Below, one piece after another: positions 22,104 through 29,232 of a DNA stretch of 39,674 nucleotides. How positions within the stretch are numbered: the stretch's first letter is position 1; each line of letters begins with the position of its first letter. A program made the position numbers and the translations under genes. A model generated the notes under the pieces. The model saw nothing but the letters and a program-made list of their open reading frames with translations. It did no database searches and was not told where the DNA came from. This stretch comes from Candidatus Schekmanbacteria bacterium (GTDB lineage: Bacteria > CSSED10-310 > JACPHN01): positions 1-39,674 of the forward strand of contig JACPHN010000237.1 of the NCBI GenBank assembly GCA_016188575.1, in the 5' to 3' direction.

Positions 22104-23459
22104 GTGGCTACAGGCCGCGTCATCAATATCCAGCAGTTTCTGGAGGCACTCGAACCCGCCTCCCCAGTCGCCGTCCGCGGCCGCGTAACCGAGGTCGTAG
22201 GACTCATCATCAAGGCCGCGGTTCCTGGCGTACGGATGGGAGAGGTGTGCCTCATTCACAATCACCACCAAAAAGAACCGCTGCGGGCCGAGGTGGTCGG
22301 CTTCAAGGATGAGCAGGCCCTGTTGATGCCGCTCGGAGAGCCGAAGGGCGTTGGTCTCGATTCAGAAGTCGTGCCGACAGGAAAACCGTTCTCCATCATT
22401 TGCGGCGACGCCATGCTTGGCCGGGTCGTCAACGGGCTCGGCGAGGCGATGGACGGGGGACCGCCACTGTTTGAGCTGCCCGGCATGGAGGAATGGGCGG
22501 TGGACCGACCCGCCCCCGACCCGATGACGCGAAAACGAGTAACCAAGCCACTTCCCATGGGCATCAGGGCCCTTGATGCCTGCCTCACGTTCGGCGAAGG
22601 TCAGCGCGTCGGACTGTTTGCGGGGTCAGGCGTAGGCAAGTCGACACTTATGGGCCAAATCGCTCGCAACGCTCTCTCCGAAGTGAATGTGATTTGCCTG
22701 GTGGGCGAGCGCGGCCGCGAGGTTCTCGACTTCATCGAGGAGTCGCTCGGCCCGGAAGGCATGAAGCGCTCGGTCGTCGTCTGTGCAACCAGCGACCGCC
22801 CAAGCCTGGAGCGGTCGAAGTGCTGCTTCGTCGCCACTGCCATCGCCGAGTACTTCCGCGATGTCAAATGCCGTAAGGTGCTCCTGATGATGGATTCGAC
22901 CACACGGTTCGCTCGCGCCCAGCGCGAGATCGGGCTCGCCGTTGGGGAGCCTCCTGCGCGACAGGGATACCCGCCTTCGGTCTTCAGCGAGCTCCCCCGG
23001 CTGCTTGAGAGAACGGGCAACAGCGACAAGGGCTCCATTACGGCTCTCTACACCGTTCTCGTTGCCGGCGGCGATATGGAAGAACCAATCGCCGACGAAG
23101 TACGCGGCATTCTCGATGGCCACATCATTCTCGATCGCGCTCTGGGCGCGCGAAACCATTGGCCGGCGATCAGCGTTCCGCCAAGCTTGAGTCGCGTCAT
23201 GAGCGGCATCGTTTCCGACAAGCACAAGAAGGCCAATGCCAAGATTCGCGAAGTGCTTGCCACGTACGATAAACAAAGAGATCTCATTCTGCTCGGCGCA
23301 TATCAGAAAGGCAGCGACCCAAAAACCGACTGGGCGATCGCCAAGATTGAGGCAGTGGAGAAATTCTTACGTCAGGGAGGGTACGAAAAGGTGACGTTCC
23401 AGCAGGTCGTCGACGGGGCGTGCGCGCTGTTTCGCGGCGATCCGGACTGGAAGGAATGA
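22104..23459 (+). CDS. sctN: Type III secretion ATPase SctN
   Basis: 451 residues, the usual size. The Walker A loop GLFAGSGVGKSTLMGQIARN is near residue 170, the Walker B strand and following signature KVLLMMDSTTRFARAQREIG near 256, and the ATPase-family motif PPSVFSELPRLLERTG near 290. GEPPARQGYP is also typical of FliI/SctN. It forms a hexamer at the inner face of the membrane that unfolds substrates and strips chaperones. The N-terminal domain (VRGRVTEVVGLIIKAAVPG) and MGEVCLI match. Start GTG 22104 has GGAGG 8 bases upstream. SctN and FliI cannot be told apart by motif alone, but the SctJ/SctI context settles it. Confidence 0.97.
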   Translation: MATGRVINIQQFLEALEPASPVAVRGRVTEVVGLIIKAAVPGVRMGEVCLIHNHHQKEPLRAEVVGFKDEQALLMPLGEPKGVGLDSEVVPTGKPFSIICGDAMLGRVVNGLGEAMDGGPPLFELPGMEEWAVDRPAPDPMTRKRVTKPLPMGIRALDACLTFGEGQRVGLFAGSGVGKSTLMGQIARNALSEVNVICLVGERGREVLDFIEESLGPEGMKRSVVVCATSDRPSLERSKCCFVATAIAEYFRDVKCRKVLLMMDSTTRFARAQREIGLAVGEPPARQGYPPSVFSELPRLLERTGNSDKGSITALYTVLVAGGDMEEPIADEVRGILDGHIILDRALGARNHWPAISVPPSLSRVMSGIVSDKHKKANAKIREVLATYDKQRDLILLGAYQKGSDPKTDWAIAKIEAVEKFLRQGGYEKVTFQQVVDGACALFRGDPDWKE

Positions 23460-23467
23460 GGTGACTC

Positions 23468-23962
23468 ATGGCCAAGCCCACGTATCGACTGCAGGTTCTG
23501 CTCGACATGAAGGAGAAGGCGGAAGATCAGGCCAAAGAGGAGCTTGCAACCGCCCAGAGAAACCTGAATGATGAGATCAAGCGGCTCGAGGCGATGAAAG
23601 TCGAGCTCAAGCGCATGCAGGACCACCGGACCGCGAAACGTGCCGAATACGACATGAAGGTCCGTTCTCGGCAGCTCAAACCACAGCAGATGCCGCAGGT
23701 CGATCAATTTCTGCGAAAGCTAGGCGAGGAGGAGAGTGCCTTTCAGGAGACGATGAAAGACCAGGAACGGCGCATTCAGGCGGCCGAGGCGGTGGTCGAG
23801 CAGGCAAAGGAAAAGCTGGTCGAAGCCGCCAAGGAAAAGAAGGCCATGGAGAAGCACAAGGAATCCTTCATGAAGCAGGCGCTGAAGGAAATGGCCGACA
23901 AGGAAGCCGATGCCCAGGATGAGCTTGGGCAGATGATCTTCATGAGCGGCCGCAACCGTTGA
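23468..23962 (+). CDS. sctO: Type III secretion central stalk protein SctO (YscO/FliJ-like)
   Basis: 164 residues, almost wholly predicted coiled coil: starts YRLQVLLDMKEKAEDQAKEE, the FliJ/YscO-type opening, and continues with alternating Lys/Glu heptads to the end. SctO is the gamma-subunit-like rod in the centre of the SctN hexamer that couples the ATPase to the export gate SctV. The gene follows sctN by 8 bases, the usual sctN-sctO arrangement, and has GAGG just before its start. Sequence of this family is poorly conserved, so the call rests on coiled coil, length and position. Confidence 0.88.
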   Translation: MAKPTYRLQVLLDMKEKAEDQAKEELATAQRNLNDEIKRLEAMKVELKRMQDHRTAKRAEYDMKVRSRQLKPQQMPQVDQFLRKLGEEESAFQETMKDQERRIQAAEAVVEQAKEKLVEAAKEKKAMEKHKESFMKQALKEMADKEADAQDELGQMIFMSGRNR

Positions 23963-24043
23963 CGCGAATTCGCGATAATTGGCTAGTGGAGCGTCGTGGC
24001 TCACCCACCGCGGTTGCTCGGTTTCGCAAGGAAGGAAACGAAC

Positions 24044-25207
24044 ATGGAGACCAAAGGCGTATCGACGACAACTTCGTCGCTAGGCGCGGCCATGCAGGCC
24101 GCCAATGATAAGCTGAAAAAATCCAAGGAGCTTGGGAAGTCCTTCGGCGAGCTGATCGACGAAGGAGGCACCGAGGGAGCGCAAGGCCTTCCACGCGGTG
24201 GCGCGGCCGTCGGGCCCAAGCCCGGCCCGATGCGCGGGGAGTCGGGGCGCGCCACCGGGGAGACACCGGCGCCTCGTTCAACTCCCTTGTACGCGGAAGA
24301 GCCGCCGCGCCAGGGTCCTGGAGGCCCTTCCCATAGCCCCGGCAAGCCCAGCCGCGACATCGGCGCGGCAGGTCTGGATCGGTTCTTGGGGTTAGGGGGA
24401 AACAAGCAGGCTGAAGCGCCGCGAAAACCAAAAGGAGGTGGCGATCTGCCGGCGCGCGGTGAAGGAACCGGTGCGACTGGCGGGTCCGAGCTTCCTCGTC
24501 TCTCCACGGAAGGCGGCAAGGGAGCGGAAAGACTGGAAGGGAAGAAAGTCCGGGATGAGGCGAAGGATCACGGGTTCAGCGAAGAGGACAAGCTGCTCGG
24601 ATTCGACAAGAAGACCGACTCTACTCGAGGCGACAGGACTGCGACCCTGAAAGATGAGGCCAGGCTGCCTGAGCAAGCCGGGCCGGCGCCCGTCGAAGCA
24701 CAGCTACAGCCGCCTTTGATAAGGGAAGCTCCCCGCGTCGAGGCGGCCGAGGCCGCACATGCTGCGGGACGCACACTGCCGCCAGACGTGATTCGGCAGA
24801 TGGTCGATCGCGCCCGGGTCCTCACGGACAGGCTGGGAAATCAGACCATGCAGATCGACCTCAGCTCGCACTTGCTCGGCGGCGGGCTGTCGCTTGACAT
24901 CAAAATCGTAGACGGCGCGGTGCAGGCCACTTTCCGTGCCGAGACTGCGGAAATCGGAGCCATGATCGAGAACACGATCCCCGAGCTCGCCAAGCAGATG
25001 GAGGCGGGCGGCATGAAGCTCGGCGAGGCGTCGGTGGACGTGGGCGGAGGGTCGGGTGGTCGCCGTGGCGAAGAGGGCGGCGAGGCGGACAATGGGGCGG
25101 GCACCGGGCCAGGTGCAGGGCACGAGGCCTCGACGCCAACCGGCGCGACGGCGGCCGACGACACACGTGGCCGGCGCTCCCCGGATACCACGGATTACGT
25201 AATCTGA
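24044..25207 (+). CDS. sctP: Type III secretion needle-length regulator SctP (FliK-like C-terminus)
   Basis: 387 residues. The first 240 are Pro/Gly/Glu/Lys-rich and of low complexity, as expected for a molecular ruler. Residues about 245-335 form a folded domain resembling the FliK/SctP substrate-switch domain: DVIRQMVDRARVLTDRLGNQ, IDLSSHLLGGGLSLDIKIVD, GAVQATFRAETAEIGAMIEN and GGMKLGEASVDVG. In that family the strand-rich domain contacts the autoprotease SctU and changes substrate class once the needle is complete. A Gly/Glu-rich tail ends the protein. The start at 24044 has AAGGAAGG upstream; an in-frame GTG at 23996 is less likely. The locus stops here: the genes that normally follow (sctQRSTU) are not present. 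Confidence 0.85.
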   Translation: METKGVSTTTSSLGAAMQAANDKLKKSKELGKSFGELIDEGGTEGAQGLPRGGAAVGPKPGPMRGESGRATGETPAPRSTPLYAEEPPRQGPGGPSHSPGKPSRDIGAAGLDRFLGLGGNKQAEAPRKPKGGGDLPARGEGTGATGGSELPRLSTEGGKGAERLEGKKVRDEAKDHGFSEEDKLLGFDKKTDSTRGDRTATLKDEARLPEQAGPAPVEAQLQPPLIREAPRVEAAEAAHAAGRTLPPDVIRQMVDRARVLTDRLGNQTMQIDLSSHLLGGGLSLDIKIVDGAVQATFRAETAEIGAMIENTIPELAKQMEAGGMKLGEASVDVGGGSGGRRGEEGGEADNGAGTGPGAGHEASTPTGATAADDTRGRRSPDTTDYVI

Positions 25208-25235
25208 CAAGCTGGTGCGTACCGGCGGTCGTGCC

Positions 25236-26411
25236 TCAGCTCTGCTCGCGCGCAACCACCGACAGGAATGCGAGAATGCGCGGCGCGACCACGGGCCACC
25301 GATAATGCCGGTCCACGTAACGCTGGCCAGCCTCACCCAGGCGGCGCCGCAATGGACGGTCGGCGAGCAGCCGGTCGAGGCACTCGGCGAATTCGCGAAA
25401 GCCCGTGTAATACAGACCTCCGCCCGACCGGATGCACTGGCCTCGGGTGACCGCGCACGCCGCGTTGACGAGGACCGGCGTTTCTGTCGACCACGCCTCG
25501 AGCAACACCATCGACAGGCTTTCGAGCTTGCTCGGCAGCACGAGAACGGAAGCGGCCGCCAGGGCGTCAAACTTTGACTTCTCCGCAAGAGGCCCGACAT
25601 CGCGAATGTGTTCGTGTCGTGGCGGCGGCAGTACCGCGTGTCCTGCGAGGACGAGCGGCACGCTGGAGCTCATGAACGAGCAGAATTCCGGATAGTAGGC
25701 GAACAGCTCGCGACAGCCCTTGTTGACGTCGAATCGACCGACATACAAGCAAAAGGTCTCGGGGAGTCCATGCTCAGCGACGAAGTGTGCTGCCTCCAGG
25801 GGGGCTGGCGTCTCGACCGCGGCACCAGCGACCAGATGCCGCACGCCCTCATTGGCAGCTTGGCGGTGGACCAGGTCCCGCTCCTCCGGCGTCAGGTACA
25901 GGATTCCGCCCGGTGCGTTGAGGACTTCCCGGGTCAGAGCGAGCTCCAAGACCGGATCATCCTCGGCGGTCGGGCATAGTACACAGCGTCTCCCTAGCTT
26001 GCGGATGACTTCGAACGACGGCCAATAGCGAAAGCAATACAGCAACACCACGTCAAGATGGCGAGCCGCCGTGACTGCCTCAACAAGCTCAGGGCAATAT
26101 GGGCCGTTCGCGCGAAACCACGCTTCCTCCTCCGCCCTTGAGCCTCCCTGCGCGAACAACCGATTTGATCGGTCCCCAAAGGCTACTGGATCGCGCTCCT
26201 CGGCGACTGGAAAGCGGTGAACTGTCAGGAGGCCGTCCGTGACCGTTCCTGCCTCGTAGTGGTTGCGCCAATGCAAGTACTCTTTGGCGCATGTCGTGAA
26301 GACCTCGACATCGGCGCTTGCGGCGAGACGCAGCGCCACGCTACGGCAAAGCACTTCCGCCCCGCCGATGATGTCGGGGCCGAATCGCTGAATGACGATG
26401 CCGATTTTCAC
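25236..26411 (-). CDS. Glycosyltransferase, GT4-like (GT-B fold)
   Basis: 391 residues. The N-terminus VKIGIVIQRFGPDIIGGAEV has the donor/acceptor glycine loop of GT4 enzymes; the C-terminal half has FCLYVGRFDVNKGCRELF, VPLVLAGHAVLPP and VLVLPSKLESLSMVLLEAWS, which carries the E-x7-E nucleotide-sugar motif. It transfers an unknown sugar, probably for a surface glycan. Start GTG 26411 overlaps the upstream stop codon as TAGTG, showing translational coupling to the 209-residue protein; longer in-frame starts would reach back into that gene. Confidence 0.9.
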   Translation of the reverse strand: MKIGIVIQRFGPDIIGGAEVLCRSVALRLAASADVEVFTTCAKEYLHWRNHYEAGTVTDGLLTVHRFPVAEERDPVAFGDRSNRLFAQGGSRAEEEAWFRANGPYCPELVEAVTAARHLDVVLLYCFRYWPSFEVIRKLGRRCVLCPTAEDDPVLELALTREVLNAPGGILYLTPEERDLVHRQAANEGVRHLVAGAAVETPAPLEAAHFVAEHGLPETFCLYVGRFDVNKGCRELFAYYPEFCSFMSSSVPLVLAGHAVLPPPRHEHIRDVGPLAEKSKFDALAAASVLVLPSKLESLSMVLLEAWSTETPVLVNAACAVTRGQCIRSGGGLYYTGFREFAECLDRLLADRPLRRRLGEAGQRYVDRHYRWPVVAPRILAFLSVVAREQS

Positions 26412-27040
26412 TAGGCTGAAGGTGATTCGCAGAGTGGCGTTGTCAGGGCGCCGATTTGGCGGCCTGCGGGGATAGTGACGCACTCGGTCGGAAGGTCTTC
26501 CGTCCGATACTCAACCAGCTCCTCGAGCATCCGCTCGCGATCGACAAGTTGGGCCAACTGATCTTCGAGGACTTCGACCCGATGGCTGAGCCGCGCGCGC
26601 TCGACCTCAAGTTTGGTGACTTCACGCACCACATTATGCAATAGGTGAAGAGAGTAGAGGTTTAGCTGCGCCTGTCTATACAGGATGTGATCCGTGTACA
26701 GGCGAATGAGCGGCCGGACCACCTTCTTCAGGAGGACGATGAGCTGTCCGGCCAAGCCCGGACGGTGGGTGCGGATCGCGTAGTCCGGTGAGATGTTCCA
26801 GCCTTGCCCGGGCGCCCATATTCGGTCAAGCAGCTCGGCGCCGATTTCTCCAGGCTCGCAAAGGATCTGCAGCCGCTGCCGCGCGAGATCCTCGATTTCC
26901 GCATCCGTGTAGATACCGGCGGCGCGCTTGCGGCGAATCTCGGCGCGGATTTCCTCCATCACGGCCTCGACGTCGACGGGTTCGGCTCCGTCGTCCTCGT
27001 GTTCGCGTTGTCCGCAATCGCCTTCAGTGACAGTCGCCAT
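26411..27040 (-). CDS. Coiled-coil protein coupled to a glycosyltransferase
   Basis: 209 residues I cannot name. An acidic N-terminus is followed by a helical segment (AVMEEIRAEIRRKRAAGIYT, DAEIEDLARQRLQILCEPGE), then a mildly hydrophobic amphipathic region (GLAGQLIVLLKKVVRPLIRL), then a heptad-rich coiled coil (KLEVERARLSHRVEVLEDQL). The layout resembles helper segments found beside or fused to glycan methyltransferases and glycosyltransferases, which may anchor or measure the glycan chain; that is inference. Its stop overlaps the glycosyltransferase start (TAGTG). GGGAG lies 9 bases before the ATG. It is divergent from the inositol-monophosphatase gene. Confidence 0.75.
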   Translation of the reverse strand: MATVTEGDCGQREHEDDGAEPVDVEAVMEEIRAEIRRKRAAGIYTDAEIEDLARQRLQILCEPGEIGAELLDRIWAPGQGWNISPDYAIRTHRPGLAGQLIVLLKKVVRPLIRLYTDHILYRQAQLNLYSLHLLHNVVREVTKLEVERARLSHRVEVLEDQLAQLVDRERMLEELVEYRTEDLPTECVTIPAGRQIGALTTPLCESPSA

Positions 27041-27061
27041 CGGTGTTTACTCCCACACGCA

Positions 27062-27090
27062 TTGACACGGCGCAAACGGGTCATTAGACT
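27062..27090 (+). promoter_or_regulatory. Promoter of the inositol-monophosphatase gene
   Basis: TTGACA (27062-27067), a 17-bp spacer and TAGACT (27085-27090). The -35 is perfect, the -10 matches 4 of 6 and repeats the hexamer at 17220. Transcription would start near 27097, about 45 bases before GTG 27141. Confidence 0.65.
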
Positions 27091-27140
27091 CAGCGCGGAT
27101 TCTAGGAGGTGCGCGACTTGGTGTCAAAGGGAGATCTCGC

Positions 27141-28028
27141 GTGGGATTGTTCGATGTCGCCGTCAAGGCTGCGTCGCTTGGCGGACTAGTCCTCAGGCAG
27201 GAGTTCCGCAGGCCAGGCCTGCCAGTCGAGAAGAAAGGCGAGATTGACCTCGTGACGCTCGCCGATCGCCGCGCCGAGAGCGCAATCGTGGAGTGCATTG
27301 CGCAGGACTATCCGGAGCACCGCATTATTGCCGAGGAAGGTGGCAGCCGGGGTGGCCTGCGCGAGGACGAGCCGCTTTGGCTCGTGGATCCGCTGGACGG
27401 CACAGTGAACTTTGCTCACGGCTACCCGTGTTTCTGCGTATCAGTAGCATTGCGGGAGGGTGTGAGCACGGTCTTGGGTGTGGTCTTGGAGCCCATTCGC
27501 GGCATCTGGTTCTGGGCGGAAGCCGGCCAGCCGGCGTGGCGCGCTCATCTTCGGGCGGACCACTGGAGCCGCGAGACGTCGGGCGCCGAGATCACCGCGG
27601 AGCTGATCGCGCATTCCGAACCCATGCGCGTTTCCGGCGGCGAGCGGCTCGCAGGCAGCCTGATTGGCACGGGCTTTCCGTATCGCCTCCGCGAGAAGCC
27701 CGCACAGCTCGTCTATCGATTTGCGCGCGTGCTGCTCGGCAGCCGGGCGGTGCGCAGGGACGGGTCCGCGGCGCTTGACCTGTGTCAGGTTGCGAACGGT
27801 GTTTTTGACGGCTACTGGGAGCAGGACCTGTTCCCTTGGGATGTGGCGGCAGGAGCTCTGATCGTCGAGCGGGCAGGCGGTTTGGTGACGGACTTTTGCG
27901 GTGAGGCGTTCGACCCTTTTGGAGCGGAAATCCTGGCGTCCAACGGCACGATCCATCGCGAGCTGTCCGCGCTGCTTGTAGGCGACCCGGAGTGGGAGCG
28001 TATTGACAGGATGGTTGGACCACCGTAG
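27141..28028 (+). CDS. Inositol monophosphatase family protein
   Basis: 295 residues with all family motifs: IIAEEGG (metal-binding Glu), LWLVDPLDGTVNFAHGYPCF (motif A, catalytic Asp residues) and LFPWDVAAGALIVERAGG (motif B, third metal ligand). Members are Mg-dependent phosphatases for inositol phosphates, histidinol phosphate, or 3'-phosphoadenosine 5'-phosphate; the sequence does not say which substrate. Start GTG 27141 has GGGAG 6-7 bases upstream. Two candidate promoters for the next gene lie at and just after its 3' end. Confidence 0.93.
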   Translation: MGLFDVAVKAASLGGLVLRQEFRRPGLPVEKKGEIDLVTLADRRAESAIVECIAQDYPEHRIIAEEGGSRGGLREDEPLWLVDPLDGTVNFAHGYPCFCVSVALREGVSTVLGVVLEPIRGIWFWAEAGQPAWRAHLRADHWSRETSGAEITAELIAHSEPMRVSGGERLAGSLIGTGFPYRLREKPAQLVYRFARVLLGSRAVRRDGSAALDLCQVANGVFDGYWEQDLFPWDVAAGALIVERAGGLVTDFCGEAFDPFGAEILASNGTIHRELSALLVGDPEWERIDRMVGPP

Positions 28029-28031
28029 CAT
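28003..28031 (+). promoter_or_regulatory. Sigma-70-type promoter upstream of khpA
   Basis: TTGACA (28003-28008), a 17-bp spacer and TAGCAT (28026-28031). It spans the end of the inositol-monophosphatase gene. The predicted start near 28038 falls inside the second candidate promoter at 28031-28057. Confidence 0.55.
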
Positions 28032-28057
28032 AAAGTGGGAAAATTCGCCGCCGTTAT
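28031..28057 (+). promoter_or_regulatory. Sigma-28 (FliA)-like promoter upstream of khpA
   Basis: TAAAGTGG (28031-28038), exactly 11 bases, then GCCGTTAT (28050-28057). The enterobacterial sigma-28 consensus is TAAAGTTT-N11-GCCGATAA, so each half matches 6 of 8 with the right spacing. It lies about 88 bases upstream of the khpA start. It is the best such match I found by eye, and the window encodes a FliA-type sigma factor at 17979. Confidence 0.5.
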
Positions 28058-28144
28058 TTTCACGAGTGATGCGATAAGAGGTTTATGCGGGCGGTGCCAG
28101 CGCGCAGTTGTTGAAGAACTCCATGTGAGTTGGGAGGAGTGGAC

Positions 28145-28375
28145 ATGAAAGAGCTTGTTGAGCTTATCGCGAAAGCCATCGTTGATTATCCAGAGCAAGT
28201 GAATGTGCGTGAGGTAGTTGGGCAACAGTCCACTGTTGTGGAGCTCGAGGTGGCGAAGAATGATCTTGGCAAGGTGATTGGTCGCGCCGGGCGCACGGCA
28301 TCCGCAATCCGCACTATCCTCTTTGCGGCGGGGAGAAAGAACAACCGCCGAGTCGTTCTGGAGATCTTGGAGTAG
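28145..28375 (+). CDS. khpA: KH-domain RNA-binding protein KhpA
   Basis: 76 residues, the standard KhpA size, consisting of one KH domain: [40 protein letters not shown] (with the G-K-V-I-G-R-x-G-R loop that binds RNA), [20 protein letters not shown] and VVLEILE. KhpA forms complexes with KhpB/Jag in some bacteria and binds many RNAs. In most genomes it lies between rpsP and rimM; here it is apart from ribosomal genes. The start at 28145 has GGGAGGAG about 5 bases upstream. Confidence 0.93.
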   Translation: MKELVELIAKAIVDYPEQVNVREVVGQQSTVVELEVAKNDLGKVIGRAGRTASAIRTILFAAGRKNNRRVVLEILE

Positions 28376-28478
28376 GGGTGCGCTCGGGCTCTGTCGATAG
28401 AGCACGGCGCAATCCCCGCTACCTGTGGATCGCCTCCCGGTTCCGGTCGGTTTGCGGCCTGCCGATTGCGGAGCGCCA

Positions 28479-29192
28479 ATGGACCACCGCAGCATCGCCA
28501 AATTTCTTGTCAACCTGCTGACCGCCTGCGGTGGCGGTGCTGCTGCCGCTTCCCTCGTCCCGTCGTTCTCCGGCCAGCCACGCGTCGCCCTGGTGCTGCT
28601 GTTCATTGCCACAGCCATCGACAGTGTGGACGGGACGCTGACGCGTGGCCTGAGGCTGAAAGGCGCGCTCCCTCAGTATGACGGCGGCAAGCTCGACGAG
28701 TACGCGGACCTCGTCACCTTTGTCGTCGGACCCCTGGGGTTCGCATGGGGGAGCGGGGTCCTTCCCACCGGGCCACTCGGACTGCTCGCCGGTGGCATGG
28801 TCTGCGCGGCGTCCTGCCTCGGCTTTTCATACGAATACGCCAAGACGGACTGCGCCTTTTGGGGATGGCCCTCGTACTGGAACATTCTCTTTCTGTACGC
28901 GTGGTTGCTCGAGCTCAGTCCGCGCGCCATGGTGGTGGCATGCGTGTTACTGAGCTTGGCCGTCTTCTTGCCGGTACCCTTTGCGTATCCCTCGCGCTTG
29001 CCCAGGCTCCGCGGCCTGACTTGGGGCCTCGGAGTATCCTGGTCCATCGTTCTCATCGCCGCAATCGTCTGCACGAGCGTGCCGCGCGCGATCGTCTGGG
29101 CTTCGCTCCTCTTCCCGGCCTACTACTTTTCGCTCACCGTCGTCCTTTGGGACACGTTAATACGCAAGCCAGCACCGCGCGCCGGAGGCTGA
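28479..29192 (+). CDS. CDP-alcohol phosphatidyltransferase, phosphatidylcholine synthase-like
   Basis: 237 residues, close to bacterial Pcs (about 241). It has seven to eight hydrophobic helices and the CDP-alcohol active-site arrangement DSVDGTLTRGLRLKGALPQY followed by DGGKLDEYADL: the Asp residues of D-x2-D-G...G-x3-D-x3-D are present, while the usual Ala-Arg is Thr-Arg. The Pcs-type features LDEYADLVTFVVGPLGFAW and AKTDCAFWGWPSYWNILFLY (the conserved PSYWN) point to CDP-diacylglycerol-choline O-phosphatidyltransferase, which makes phosphatidylcholine in one step in the inner membrane. The start at 28479 has GGAG about 6 bases upstream; an earlier ATG at 28425 adds 18 residues. Substrate needs an alignment with proven Pcs enzymes. 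Confidence 0.82.
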   Translation: MDHRSIAKFLVNLLTACGGGAAAASLVPSFSGQPRVALVLLFIATAIDSVDGTLTRGLRLKGALPQYDGGKLDEYADLVTFVVGPLGFAWGSGVLPTGPLGLLAGGMVCAASCLGFSYEYAKTDCAFWGWPSYWNILFLYAWLLELSPRAMVVACVLLSLAVFLPVPFAYPSRLPRLRGLTWGLGVSWSIVLIAAIVCTSVPRAIVWASLLFPAYYFSLTVVLWDTLIRKPAPRAGG

Positions 29193-29232
29193 GGCAACCT
29201 CTCCTGCCCCTCACTCACCACTTCGCGCCTGC

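Noticed and set aside
21258-22271. A 337-codon minus-strand open frame opposite sctL
   Set aside because: Antisense to a clear SctL gene; the translation shows no domain and mirrors the coiled-coil codons of the real gene.
18771-25207. Reading the secretion genes as flagellar (fliF-G-H-I-J-K)
   Set aside because: SctJ is a lipoprotein of 287 residues with one C-terminal helix, not the larger two-helix FliF, and a rod protein of the SctI type precedes it. No flagellin, hook or rod genes are present.
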